Shown here piece by piece: positions 25,516 through 33,917 of a stretch of 64,000 bases of DNA. Under the pieces are notes generated by a model that was not told the origin of the DNA, searched no databases, and saw only the letters and a list, made by a program, of their open reading frames with translations. The position numbers were made by a program, and so were the translations under genes. Every line of letters starts with the position of its first letter. The stretch's first letter is position 1. Source of the DNA: Caulobacteraceae bacterium (GTDB lineage: Bacteria; Pseudomonadota; Alphaproteobacteria; Caulobacterales; Caulobacteraceae); the NCBI GenBank assembly GCA_947475875.1, contig CANJME010000016.1:17878-81877 (forward strand). The letters are read 5' to 3'.

Positions 25516-26274
25516 TTACTTGGCCTCCGTCTTGGCGGCGCCAGCAGGCGCGGCGGCGGCTTTGGGGTCAGTGGCGGGTGGGGCTGCGGCCGCAGCGGCC
25601 GCGGCGGCGTCATCGGCCGCCTTTTGGTCGGCAAGCTGCTTGGCGTATTCCGCAGGCGTCAGCGAACCGAGCGGCGAAGTCTTGCATTCAGCGACCCAGT
25701 TGATCCACACCGCATGAGGCTTGCCGCAATCGAGGAAGTTGTAGGCGATCATGCGGCCGAAACCCATGATAAGCACCCACGACATCAGCGAGATCGCGCC
25801 CGAAAGCTTGGCCTTGAAGGGAGGGCTTTCGGCGGTGTCCCACTCGGACTGGTTCTTCTGCACCAGCTTGTGGAAGATGTAGACGTTGGCGATCGCGACG
25901 ATGAGGAAGAACAGTTTCGCCCGGAACCAGAAATTGTGATAATATTCAGCAGGTTTAGAGAAGAACAGGATCGGCCCGCTGACCATGGCGATGATCATCG
26001 CCGCAACCGTCCAGGGCAGCAGGCGATCGCTCACCACCGAGACAGGCGTTTGGCGGAAGGTCCAGCCCAGGAGCCGCGAGTCGACCACCGCGATGGTGCC
26101 GAAAAACAGCATCAGGCTCAAAAGGTGCGTGCCCTCCAGCAAACCCCAGAAGTTCAGAGAACCCAGCAAGGTCTGGCTGTAAGACGAGTGCATGTCGTCA
26201 GCTCCCCAGTGGAATTGTATCCGCTCGAAAAAGCTGTTCAGCGGACTTGTCGCCGCTAGGAAATCATGGAGCAA
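25516..26274 (-). CDS. DUF6644-like polytopic membrane protein
   Basis: A 252-residue protein with about five membrane helices. The block GTHLLSLMLFFGTIAVVDSRLLGW, LLPWTVAAMIIAMVSGPILF and FRAKLFFLIVAIANVYIFH resembles the DUF6644 pattern. The last about 45 residues are a low-complexity Ala/Pro/Lys tail. First gene of the two-gene unit with 24650-25513. The 26275-26542 gap before it holds a partial palindrome (CGGTTAC...GTAACCG, 26396-26423) but no gene. Confidence 0.65.
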   Translation of the reverse strand: MLHDFLAATSPLNSFFERIQFHWGADDMHSSYSQTLLGSLNFWGLLEGTHLLSLMLFFGTIAVVDSRLLGWTFRQTPVSVVSDRLLPWTVAAMIIAMVSGPILFFSKPAEYYHNFWFRAKLFFLIVAIANVYIFHKLVQKNQSEWDTAESPPFKAKLSGAISLMSWVLIMGFGRMIAYNFLDCGKPHAVWINWVAECKTSPLGSLTPAEYAKQLADQKAADDAAAAAAAAAPPATDPKAAAAPAGAAKTEAK

Positions 26275-26542
26275 GACTGGTTACCTCCCTTGCAGTGGTT
26301 CTGGCCCTTGCCGTCACTTGTTGCGCTCTGGGTTCATGGCAAGTCCCCCGTGGCGCTCAAGCGCTTAGCGCACCCGGGAGGTGACGCCAAGACCGCTACG
26401 GTTACCCCTGCGCCGTAACCGTTACTGGGGGATTTCAGGCCTGCAGCATTGAGATGGATCAATGTCGCCCCTTTGACATTTGGATCGCAACCGCTGGGCG
26501 AAGGTCGATGACAATGGCTCCTTGCGAACCTATGTCCTGATT

Positions 26543-26905
26543 ATGCGCGCTGTACTTTGTTTCATTGTGGTCCTTGCCTTCGGCGGTTCCGCCCAGGCTC
26601 AGTCTCGCCCGGCGCCCGATCGCCAGGGGCTGGTCGACCTTTCCCGGGTGATGGGCGAATCGCACGCGCTGCGACAGCTTTGCCGGGACGTGGCCGACAC
26701 CTTCTGGCGCGACCGCATGAAGGCCATGGTTGTCGCCGAACGGGCCGAGCCTGTGCTGGAAGACGCGATGATCGCCGCCTTCAACACTGGCTATGAGGTC
26801 CGGGAGCGGCAATTTTCCTCATGCAACGCCGCCGCGCACCAGGCTGAGGCCCAGGTTTCCGCCAAGGGACAGACCCTGGCCCGCCGCCTCGCAAAGCCGG
26901 GTTGA
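26543..26905 (+). CDS. TIGR02301-like exported protein
   Basis: A 120-residue protein with a signal peptide (AVLCFIVVLAFGGSAQAQ) followed by LVDLSRVMGESHALRQLCRD, TFWRDRMKAMVVAE and EVRERQFSSCNAAA, which match the alphaproteobacterial TIGR02301 family of unknown function. Two cysteines may form a disulphide. ATG 26543 is chosen because the signal peptide then starts the protein. Confidence 0.75.
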   Translation: MRAVLCFIVVLAFGGSAQAQSRPAPDRQGLVDLSRVMGESHALRQLCRDVADTFWRDRMKAMVVAERAEPVLEDAMIAAFNTGYEVRERQFSSCNAAAHQAEAQVSAKGQTLARRLAKPG

Positions 26906-26972
26906 TCCCCACCCGCTGGCACACCAAATAAGCTCAAGCTAGGGTTACGCCTGAAACCCGTGGGAGGCTGCC

Positions 26973-27929
26973 TTGATACCATCCGCCGTACTTGTCGTCG
27001 TCCTGGTCTTTGCCCTGTTCGTCGTCATGGGAGCGATCAAGATCGTGCCCCAAGGTTATGAGTATACTGTCCAGCGCTTTGGCCGGTACACCCGGACCTT
27101 AAAGCCGGGCCTTACCTTCCTGATGCCGTTCTATGAAGGCGTCGGCCGCAAGGTGAATATGATGGAGCAGGTGCTCGAAGTGCCGCGTCAGGACGTGATC
27201 ACCAAGGACAACGTCACCGTTCAGGTCGACGGAATCGTCTTCATCCAGGTGATCGACGCCTCTCAGGCCGCCTACCGCGTCAACAACCTCAACTACGCCA
27301 TCTCGCAGCTGACCATGACCAACCTGCGCACAGTTGTCGGCTCGATGGATCTCGACGAGGTGCTGTCCCAGCGCGACGCCATCAACACGCGCCTCTTGGG
27401 CACCATCGACCAGGCGACCCACCCGTGGGGCGTCAAGTGCATGCGCATCGAGATCAAGGATCTGGCCCCGCCGCCCGATATCACCAACGCCATGGCCCGC
27501 CAGATGAAGGCCGAACGCGAAAAGCGCTCGCTGATCATCGAGGCCGAAGGCGACCGCCAGGCCGCCATCACCCGGGCCGAAGGCTCCAAACAGTCCGCCA
27601 TCCTCGAAGCTGAAGGCCGCCGCGAAGCCACCTTCCGCGACGCCGAGGCGCGCGAGCGCTCCGCCGACGCCGAGGCCAAGGCGACCACCGTGGTCTCGCA
27701 AGCCATCGCCAAGGGCAACGTCAACGCCATCAACTACTTCATCGCCCAGAAGTACGTCGAAGCGTTCGGCAAACTGGCCGAATCCCCGAACCAGAAGACC
27801 GTTATCGTGCCGGCCGACATGAGTTCGCTGATCGGCTCGATCGCCGGCATTTCGGAACTGCTGAAGGGCAATCAGGGCGGAGCTCCCCGGCCCCCGGCGC
27901 CCAAGACGAGCGTTCCCAAGGGAGGCTAG
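26973..27929 (+). CDS. qmcA: SPFH/stomatin-like protein (QmcA/paraslipin type)
   Basis: A 318-residue stomatin family protein: one N-terminal helix (VLVVVLVFALFVVMGAI), then IVPQGYEYTVQRFGRYTRTLKPGLTFLMPF and the slipin hallmarks VPRQDVITKDNVTVQVDGIVFIQV and MRIEIKDLAPPPDI, followed by a repeated AEG(D/S/R)-type coiled-coil region. Start is TTG 26973 after GGGAGG. The gene sits three bases before an NfeD gene, the usual stomatin/NfeD operon. This is distinct from the three HflK/C-like proteins at 12-16 kb. Confidence 0.92.
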   Translation: MIPSAVLVVVLVFALFVVMGAIKIVPQGYEYTVQRFGRYTRTLKPGLTFLMPFYEGVGRKVNMMEQVLEVPRQDVITKDNVTVQVDGIVFIQVIDASQAAYRVNNLNYAISQLTMTNLRTVVGSMDLDEVLSQRDAINTRLLGTIDQATHPWGVKCMRIEIKDLAPPPDITNAMARQMKAEREKRSLIIEAEGDRQAAITRAEGSKQSAILEAEGRREATFRDAEARERSADAEAKATTVVSQAIAKGNVNAINYFIAQKYVEAFGKLAESPNQKTVIVPADMSSLIGSIAGISELLKGNQGGAPRPPAPKTSVPKGG

Positions 27930-27932
27930 GCC

Positions 27933-28385
27933 ATGACGATGATCGCCGACTTCTACACAAACCATCCCATGTGGACCTGGCTGTCGATCGGCGCGGTCCT
28001 GCTGACCATCGAGGTCATCACCGGCACCGGCTGGCTGCTGTGGCCGGCGGGCGCCGCGGCGGTGGTGGCGGTGATCGCCGTCGTCACCCGCGCCCTGGGC
28101 CTGCCCGGCGAGATCGTGGTCTTCGCGTTGCTTTCCATCGCCACCAGCCTGACGGCCCGGCGGTATCTCAAGACCGCCGATGTCCAGCCCGGCCAGAACG
28201 TCAACGACCGCGCCCACACCCTGATCGGCAAGACAGGCCAGGTGACCGGGACTAACCCCGGCCACATCCGCGTCCTCGTCGACGGCGCCGAATGGGAGGC
28301 CGAAGGCGAAGGGCTCGAAGCCGGCGCCACGGTCCAGGTGGTCAAGGTGCTGGGCGGCGCGCGGTTGGCGGTAAGGGCGGTTTAG
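27933..28385 (+). CDS. NfeD family membrane protein
   Basis: A 150-residue short NfeD (YbbK-type): two or three membrane helices (MWTWLSIGAVLLTIEVI, WPAGAAAVVAVIAVV, EIVVFALLSIATSL) and a C-terminal OB-fold (LIGKTGQVTGTNPGHIRVLVDGAEWEAEGEGLEAGATVQVVKV). NfeD proteins work with stomatins; it is the operon partner of the preceding gene. Confidence 0.9.
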   Translation: MTMIADFYTNHPMWTWLSIGAVLLTIEVITGTGWLLWPAGAAAVVAVIAVVTRALGLPGEIVVFALLSIATSLTARRYLKTADVQPGQNVNDRAHTLIGKTGQVTGTNPGHIRVLVDGAEWEAEGEGLEAGATVQVVKVLGGARLAVRAV

Positions 28386-28387
28386 GC

Positions 28388-29554
28388 ATGCGCCTTGCGC
28401 TGGCGGAAGCCTTGCTGATCTTCGGCCTGTCCTTGGGCGCAGGCGGCGCACTTGCGGCTCGCCCTTCGGCTGCGAAACTCGGCTTCGATTGCACTAAGGC
28501 CGGTAACGCGGTGGAGCGAAAAATTTGTGCCGAGCCAATCTTGGTTCAGTTGGAAATCAGGCTCACGCGACTCTACCGCGAAGCGACGGAAACTCAGCCG
28601 CCGCAGCTGGCGCGGCTGCGACGGGATCAACTGACCTGGCTGCATGATCGCGATCAATCCTGCGCCGTTGGACCTGACATGGCGCCGTGCATCGACGGCT
28701 ATTACCGCAACCGCCTCGACGCCCTTCGCGCCGAATTGCATGAACGTGACCTCAGCATCGGGCATGCTGCCGCCAGCGGCCGCTATGGCGACTTTGTAGG
28801 CCTGTGGCGGGTAGTGGGCGTAACCGGGGCCCCCGACGCCGGTGAGGTGGTGGATTTTAGCGAGGACGATCCGCAGTACATGGGCCTGGAACTGTCGGCC
28901 AACGGCGGATTCCTGCGCTGGCGAAACGGCTCGCGCGATAACGGAACGCAAGTCGCCTGCGAGGGCCCGTCGTTTGCGCCAAGGTCAGTCAAGACGCCGC
29001 TGCGCGCCGGGTGGAAGGCTGTGATTCTGCATTGCCGGGATGGCGACTGGGACAAGGACGAGGGGGCGTTCACGCTTAAGAACGCCGATCTGGCCGAATT
29101 GGAGTGGGAAGATGGGGCGCTGCTGACCTTGGCCCGCGTACGGTCCGGCGATCTGGCGCCGCCCACGCCTCATAGCGCGCCGCCCATCCCGAATGATTCT
29201 TCATACACTTCGCAGCTAAGCGTCGCGGACAAGGCTTTCTTCACGGCCTTCCAGATTGCGGTCCGCCAGGGTGATCGCGCCTGGCTGGCCACCCACAGTT
29301 TCCCGGACCTGAGCGTGTTGCGCGCCAAGGGCGCCTCGCACACCTATTCTCCGGACGAAATCCTCGAGGCCTACGACTGGATCATCACGCCGGACATCAG
29401 AGGCATCATCCTGGCCCAAAAGCCCGACGATCTCTTCAAGCGGGACATGGGTGTGATGGTCGGCAACGGCCAAGTGTGGTTCGACAAGACCCTAAAGGGC
29501 GAAACCTGGGTCTACGGGATCAGAAGCATTATTCAAAACGCGCCCAAACCTTGA
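28388..29554 (+). CDS. Exported LprI-domain protein
   Basis: A 388-residue secreted protein: signal peptide (ALLIFGLSLGAGGALA), then an LprI/DUF1311-type domain with paired cysteines (FDCTKAGNAVERKICAEPILVQLEIRLTRLYREA, DQSCAVGPDMAPC). About residues 130-240 form a second domain (YGDFVGLWRVVGV...) and the last about 130 residues (VADKAFFTAFQIAVRQGD...) are unrecognised. LprI proteins are lysozyme inhibitors; the role here is not established. It begins two bases after nfeD and may be in the same operon. Confidence 0.72.
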   Translation: MRLALAEALLIFGLSLGAGGALAARPSAAKLGFDCTKAGNAVERKICAEPILVQLEIRLTRLYREATETQPPQLARLRRDQLTWLHDRDQSCAVGPDMAPCIDGYYRNRLDALRAELHERDLSIGHAAASGRYGDFVGLWRVVGVTGAPDAGEVVDFSEDDPQYMGLELSANGGFLRWRNGSRDNGTQVACEGPSFAPRSVKTPLRAGWKAVILHCRDGDWDKDEGAFTLKNADLAELEWEDGALLTLARVRSGDLAPPTPHSAPPIPNDSSYTSQLSVADKAFFTAFQIAVRQGDRAWLATHSFPDLSVLRAKGASHTYSPDEILEAYDWIITPDIRGIILAQKPDDLFKRDMGVMVGNGQVWFDKTLKGETWVYGIRSIIQNAPKP

Positions 29555-29577
29555 ATTGGTTATAATTGAACATCGAA

Positions 29578-30027
29578 CTAGCGCGTTTCGGTCAGCCATC
29601 CGCGCAACGCGTTCAGGAACGGCAGGGCGTCCTGGAACTCCCCGGGGGTGAAGGCTTCGCGCAGGGAATCCATCATCGGGCGCAGGCCCTGAACCGACCG
29701 CTCCCACGCCGCACGACCCTCGTCGGTGATGACCACCTTCTTGCGGCGGGCGTCGGCGGGATCGATGGTCACGGCAATCAGGGCCCGGCCTTCCAGCCGT
29801 TGCAGGATATTGGTCATCGCGCCCTTGGTGACCATGAATATCCCCGTGAGTGAGGCGGGCGTTTCCTCACGGCCATGCGTAGCCAGGTGATTCAGAACGG
29901 AAAACTGCGCGCTGGTCAGGCCTGTGGGCAGCAGCCGGTCGATCATGGTGGTCGCCAGCTGATCGATCAGGCCGATCTCGGCGAAGACCTCGACATCAGG
30001 ACGCTGGGAGAGCGCGCGGGGCATCAC
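29578..30027 (-). CDS. MarR-family transcriptional regulator
   Basis: A 149-residue winged-helix regulator: LTSAQFSVLNHLATHG, SLTGIFMVTKGAMTNILQRLEGRALIAV and the wing DPADARRKKVVITDEGR. The effector is unknown. Upstream, at 30082-30105, is a strong palindrome that is a likely autoregulatory operator. No transported or enzymatic target is next to it; the neighbours are rnhA (same strand, upstream) and the LprI-domain gene (convergent). Confidence 0.9.
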   Translation of the reverse strand: MMPRALSQRPDVEVFAEIGLIDQLATTMIDRLLPTGLTSAQFSVLNHLATHGREETPASLTGIFMVTKGAMTNILQRLEGRALIAVTIDPADARRKKVVITDEGRAAWERSVQGLRPMMDSLREAFTPGEFQDALPFLNALRGWLTETR

Positions 30028-30081
30028 TGTTCAGCCGTAAACCAATTGCAGCGGGCGGTCAAGTTTAAGGCTCAACACTAA

Positions 30082-30105
30082 GGATAGTTCTATATTGAAC
30101 TATCC
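30082..30105. promoter_or_regulatory. Candidate MarR operator overlapping the rnhA stop codon
   Basis: Perfect nine-base arms GGATAGTTC and GAACTATCC enclose TATATT. The site lies 55 bases before the marR start and includes the rnhA stop codon. AT-rich palindromes of this size are typical MarR targets. Confidence 0.6.
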
Positions 30106-30569
30106 GGGAGTTTTCCGTCCTCGACATACTCACCCAACATCTCTTCCATCCCCCGGCGGGCCAGCCCGTCAGCCCGTTCGTTGTGCTCATGCCCGGCGTG
30201 GCCCTTGACCCATCGCCAGTCGACCTCATGCCGCGCCCGCGCCAGATCCAGCCTGCGCCACAGGTCCTCGTTCTTGACCGCGCCCCGCGAGGTGGTCTTC
30301 CAGCCGCGCGACTTCCAGGTCGACAGCCATTGGGTGATGCCGGTCTTCACATACTGGCTGTCGGTGTGCAGCTCGACCCGGCAGGGCTTTTTCAGGCTTT
30401 CCAGCGCCTCGCAGGCCGCGGTCAGCTCCATGCGGTTATTGGTGGTGGCAGGCTCGCCGCCGCAGATTTCCTTCTCGTGCTCGCCATAGAACAGCACCGC
30501 GCCCCAGCCGCCCGGGCCGGGATTCCCCCGACAGGCGCCGTCCGTGTAGATCAGCACCTTCGGGGTCAT
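30090..30569 (-). CDS. rnhA: Ribonuclease HI
   Basis: A 159-residue RNase HI that cleaves RNA in RNA-DNA hybrids. Motifs include [16 protein letters not shown] (first catalytic Asp), the Glu in [15 protein letters not shown] and the late [15 protein letters not shown] with His and Asp. Length is normal. Its ATG overlaps the thrB stop by four bases, so the two are translated together; thrB-rnhA linkage is common in alphaproteobacteria. Confidence 0.97.
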   Translation of the reverse strand: MTPKVLIYTDGACRGNPGPGGWGAVLFYGEHEKEICGGEPATTNNRMELTAACEALESLKKPCRVELHTDSQYVKTGITQWLSTWKSRGWKTTSRGAVKNEDLWRRLDLARARHEVDWRWVKGHAGHEHNERADGLARRGMEEMLGEYVEDGKLPDSSI

Positions 30570-31522
30570 GAAAACCCGAACAGCGAAACGCCGGCCCGGT
30601 GAACCGCCAGCTTGCGCTCATATTCCAGCGGATCCTTTGGTGTAATCAGGGCGCCTTTCGCCGGGTGCGCCCAGTCGGCCAGGCGCGTCAGGAAGAACCG
30701 CATCGCCGCACCGTGGGCGAGCAAGGGCAGGGCGTCGTGTTCGACGCGCGACAGGGGCCTTCTCTCCTCGTAGCCGGCGATCAGGGCCTGGGACTTGGTA
30801 ATGTTGAATGAGCCCTCGGCCTCGAAACACCAGGCGTTCAGCGTCACCGCCACGTCGTAGGCGAGCGCATCGGTGCAAGCGAAATAGAAATCGATGGCCG
30901 CGGCGAAGGTCCGGTCGCGGAAGAAGACGTTGTCAGGGAAAAAGTCGGCGTGGATTGTGCCCTGCGGCAGATCGGCCGGCCAGCCGGCGGCCAGCCGCTC
31001 CAGGTCGCCGTCGATGGTCGCCACCAGCCCGGGCTTGAGCCGCTCGGCCGCCGCGCCCAGGTGAGCGAACATCCTCGCCCAATGATCATGGCCCAGAGTG
31101 TTGGCCCGCCGCCCCGGATAGCCCGCCGCCGCCTCATGCAGCCAGGCCAGGCCCCTGCCCACTTCCCTGCAAAGGCCCACATCAGCGCGCGTCGCCGACA
31201 TGCCGGTCAGGAAGGTGGCGAGCGTCGCGGGCTTGCCGCCGATCGTGCGCAGGGCCTCGCCGTCACGGCCCGGCACGGGGGCAGCCGACGGATAGCCTGC
31301 GTCCGCCAGCCAGCGCATCAGACCCAGGAAATAGGGCAGATCGGCGGCGTCGACCCGCGCCTCATAGACCGTCAGGATAAAGCGGCCTTTCTCCGTTTCC
31401 AGCAGGTAGTTGGAATTCGACACCCCCTCGGCGATGCCCTTGAACGCCAGCGGCCGGCCGATGTCGTACTCGGCCAGAAACGCTTCCAGCGCCTCGTCAT
31501 CGATGTGGGTGTAAACCGCCAT
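30566..31522 (-). CDS. thrB: Homoserine kinase, aminoglycoside-phosphotransferase type
   Basis: A 318-residue kinase of the APH-fold ThrB family used in threonine biosynthesis. Motifs: [26 protein letters not shown] (nucleotide-binding lobe), [13 protein letters not shown] (catalytic Asp) and [24 protein letters not shown] (metal Asp). Start [22 protein letters not shown] is the typical one. Co-directional and overlapping with rnhA. Confidence 0.95.
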   Translation of the reverse strand: MAVYTHIDDEALEAFLAEYDIGRPLAFKGIAEGVSNSNYLLETEKGRFILTVYEARVDAADLPYFLGLMRWLADAGYPSAAPVPGRDGEALRTIGGKPATLATFLTGMSATRADVGLCREVGRGLAWLHEAAAGYPGRRANTLGHDHWARMFAHLGAAAERLKPGLVATIDGDLERLAAGWPADLPQGTIHADFFPDNVFFRDRTFAAAIDFYFACTDALAYDVAVTLNAWCFEAEGSFNITKSQALIAGYEERRPLSRVEHDALPLLAHGAAMRFFLTRLADWAHPAKGALITPKDPLEYERKLAVHRAGVSLFGFS

Positions 31523-31624
31523 GTCCCCTAGTCACCGAGCCCGGGGGCCGGGTCAAGCTGGCACTAGTCAGTGACGCCATCGGCGGACTAGACTTGCACA
31601 AAGACTTTCCTGGGGAGGAAACCA

Positions 31625-33820
31625 ATGAACACCAAACTGCGCAACGCGCTCGTCATGGGCGCGGGTCTGACCGCCATTGCCGCCGTCACCTTCGCCGGCG
31701 CCGGCCAGTCGGCTGAATCCAGACTGACCGTAAGCGTTTTGTCCTCGCGGCCCGACATGGTCTCGGGCGGCGATGCGCTCATCGAAGTCAGCGCCCCGGC
31801 CGGAACCACGGCGGTCGCCGTGACCGCGGCCGGTAAGGAAGTCAGCGGGCTCACGGCCGGTCCCAACTCCAACACCTGGCGCGGCGTGGTCTCGGGCCTG
31901 GCGCTCGGCAAGAGCGACATTGTCGCCAGGGCCGGCGGCAAGAGCGCCAAGGTCACCGTCACCAACTATCCGATCACCGGGCCGATCCTGTCGGGTCCGC
32001 ACATGAAGCCCTACGAGTGCAAGACCGAGGCCTCGGGCCTGGGCAAGGCGCTGGACGCCGACTGCTCGGTCGCCACCCGGACCGACTATTTCTACCGTTC
32101 AACCGATGGCTCGGCGACGCTGAAACCCTGGCCAACGGGCGCCCGGCCGACCGATATTCGCACCACCACCACCATCGACGGCAAGACCGTGCCCTATATC
32201 GTCAAGATCGAGAGCGGCACGATCAACCGCACGATCTACCGCATCGGCATGCTCGATGATCCGGCGACGCCGGCCAAACAGGATGGCTGGAACGGCCGCT
32301 TCGCCGTTTCGTTCGGCGGCGGCTCGGGCACCAACTACAACCAGGGCTCGAACAGCGTCCAGAACGGCTACAGCGACCTCTATTTGTCGCGCGGATTCGG
32401 CTACATGGTGGCCACCGAACTGGTGAATGGCCTGCACGGCAATGCGGTGCTGCAGGGCGAGACGCTCGCCATGCTGAAAGAGCACTTCATCGAGGAATAT
32501 GGCCCGCCGAAATGGACGGTCGGCACCGGCGGTTCAGGCGGGGCGATCCAGCAGCTGCTGCTCACCGAAATCTTCCCCGGCCTGCTCGATGGTCTGCAGC
32601 CCTCGCTTTCCTTCCCGGATTCGTCCATGCACACGGCCGACTGCGGCATCCTGCAGAACTATTTTGAATCCCGCCCTGAGTGGACGCCCGACAAGCAGGC
32701 GGCCGTCACCGGCTTCACGCCCGGCACCTGCACGGCCTGGAAGAACAGCTTCGTCAACGTCTCCAAGGCCAACTACAAACCTGGCTGCGGCCTGACCGAC
32801 CTGTCGCTGACCTATGATGCGGTCACCAATCCCAGGGGCGCCCGCTGCGCCAGCCAGGAAATGCGCATCAACATCTATGGCAAGGATCCCAAGACCGGTT
32901 TTGCCTACAAGGGCATCGACAACGTCGGCCTGCAGTATGGCCTTAAAGGCCTCAACGACGGCAAGCTGACCGTCGATGAGTTCCTCGACATCAATGAAAA
33001 GGTCGGCGGCTATGACCTCGACGGCAGCTTTGTCGCGCAACGCTCGGTCGCCGACATGCCAGCCATCCGGGCCATGTACAAATCCGGGTTGATGAACTCG
33101 GGCGGCGGGGGCCTCGGCAATGTGCCGATCATCCATTCGCGCACCTACAACGACGCGCGCGGCGACATCCACGACCGCCACCGCGACCTGACCATCCGCG
33201 CCCGCCTGGATCGGGCCAACGGCCGCCACGACAACGAGGTGATCTGGGTCTACGGCGCCGAGGCTGCGGCGGCTGCTCCGGCGGCCAGCGCAGGCCGAGG
33301 CGGAGCTGCCGCGGGACGAGGCGCTGCCGGACGTGGTGGGGCCGCGGCGCCTGCAGCTGGCGCGGCTGGACGGGGCGGTGCGGCCGCGCCGGCGGCTCCG
33401 GCCGGACCCAATGTGGCGGCGCTCTCGCTTGACGCCATGACCAGATGGCTCGACGCCATGATCGCCGATCCGGGCCCGCTCAACACCGACAAGGTTGTGC
33501 GCCACAAGCCGGCCGAGGCCACCGACGCCTACTGGAACGCCAGCGGGGTAAAGGTCGCCGAGACCGCCACCTTCGAAGGCGACACCGGCTATAACCGCAC
33601 CTATCCCATGCACTGGGAACCCAGGCTGGTCGCCGGCGCGCCGCTGACCAACGACATCATCAAGTGTCAGCTGAAGCCCATCAGGATGGCCGACTACAAG
33701 GCCAGCTTCACCGCCGAACAGGCCGCCCGCCTGAAGCGCATCTTCCCAGCGGGGGTCTGCGATTTCTCCAAGCGCGGCGTCGGTCAGGTCAAGTTCGGCG
33801 GAACCTGGCAGCGGTATTGA
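31625..33820 (+). CDS. Secreted DUF6351-type hydrolase, paralogue 1
   Basis: A 731-residue exported protein with signal peptide (ALVMGAGLTAIAAVTFAGAGQSA), an N-terminal beta domain (TVSVLSSRPDMVSGGDALIEV...) and a hydrolase-like core with an elbow GTGGSGGAIQQ near residue 303. Repeated cysteines suggest disulphides. Between about 545 and 595 is an Ala/Gly/Arg low-complexity linker (GRGGAAAGRGAAGRGG pattern) that is much shorter in the two paralogues. The C-terminal DIIKCQLKPIRMADYKASF and VKFGGTWQRY are shared by all three. DUF6351 is my best match; substrate unknown, possibly an ester. Confidence 0.78.
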   Translation: MNTKLRNALVMGAGLTAIAAVTFAGAGQSAESRLTVSVLSSRPDMVSGGDALIEVSAPAGTTAVAVTAAGKEVSGLTAGPNSNTWRGVVSGLALGKSDIVARAGGKSAKVTVTNYPITGPILSGPHMKPYECKTEASGLGKALDADCSVATRTDYFYRSTDGSATLKPWPTGARPTDIRTTTTIDGKTVPYIVKIESGTINRTIYRIGMLDDPATPAKQDGWNGRFAVSFGGGSGTNYNQGSNSVQNGYSDLYLSRGFGYMVATELVNGLHGNAVLQGETLAMLKEHFIEEYGPPKWTVGTGGSGGAIQQLLLTEIFPGLLDGLQPSLSFPDSSMHTADCGILQNYFESRPEWTPDKQAAVTGFTPGTCTAWKNSFVNVSKANYKPGCGLTDLSLTYDAVTNPRGARCASQEMRINIYGKDPKTGFAYKGIDNVGLQYGLKGLNDGKLTVDEFLDINEKVGGYDLDGSFVAQRSVADMPAIRAMYKSGLMNSGGGGLGNVPIIHSRTYNDARGDIHDRHRDLTIRARLDRANGRHDNEVIWVYGAEAAAAAPAASAGRGGAAAGRGAAGRGGAAAPAAGAAGRGGAAAPAAPAGPNVAALSLDAMTRWLDAMIADPGPLNTDKVVRHKPAEATDAYWNASGVKVAETATFEGDTGYNRTYPMHWEPRLVAGAPLTNDIIKCQLKPIRMADYKASFTAEQAARLKRIFPAGVCDFSKRGVGQVKFGGTWQRY

Positions 33821-33822
33821 CG

Positions 33823-33855
33823 CCCTCTCCCTTCTCTTTCGAAGGGAAAGGGAAT
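33823..33855. repeat. Solo palindrome related to the CTCTCCCC repeat family
   Basis: CCCTCTCCCTT, a short centre, then AAGGGAAAGGGAATTGA resembles one right-hand arm of the imuB element, which also ends GGGAATTGA. It stands alone between two tandem genes and could act as a processing hairpin or weak terminator. Confidence 0.4.
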
Positions 33856-33917
33856 TGAGCTTTGCCGCTGCTCGGGTCTAAGCTTCCCCAAAAGACCATT
33901 CCTGGGAGGGATGACCC

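Noticed and set aside
26396..26423. CGGTTAC...GTAACCG palindrome as an ECF promoter or operator
   Set aside because: Neither strand gives a matching second element at ECF spacing before a start, so it is only mentioned as an unexplained palindrome.
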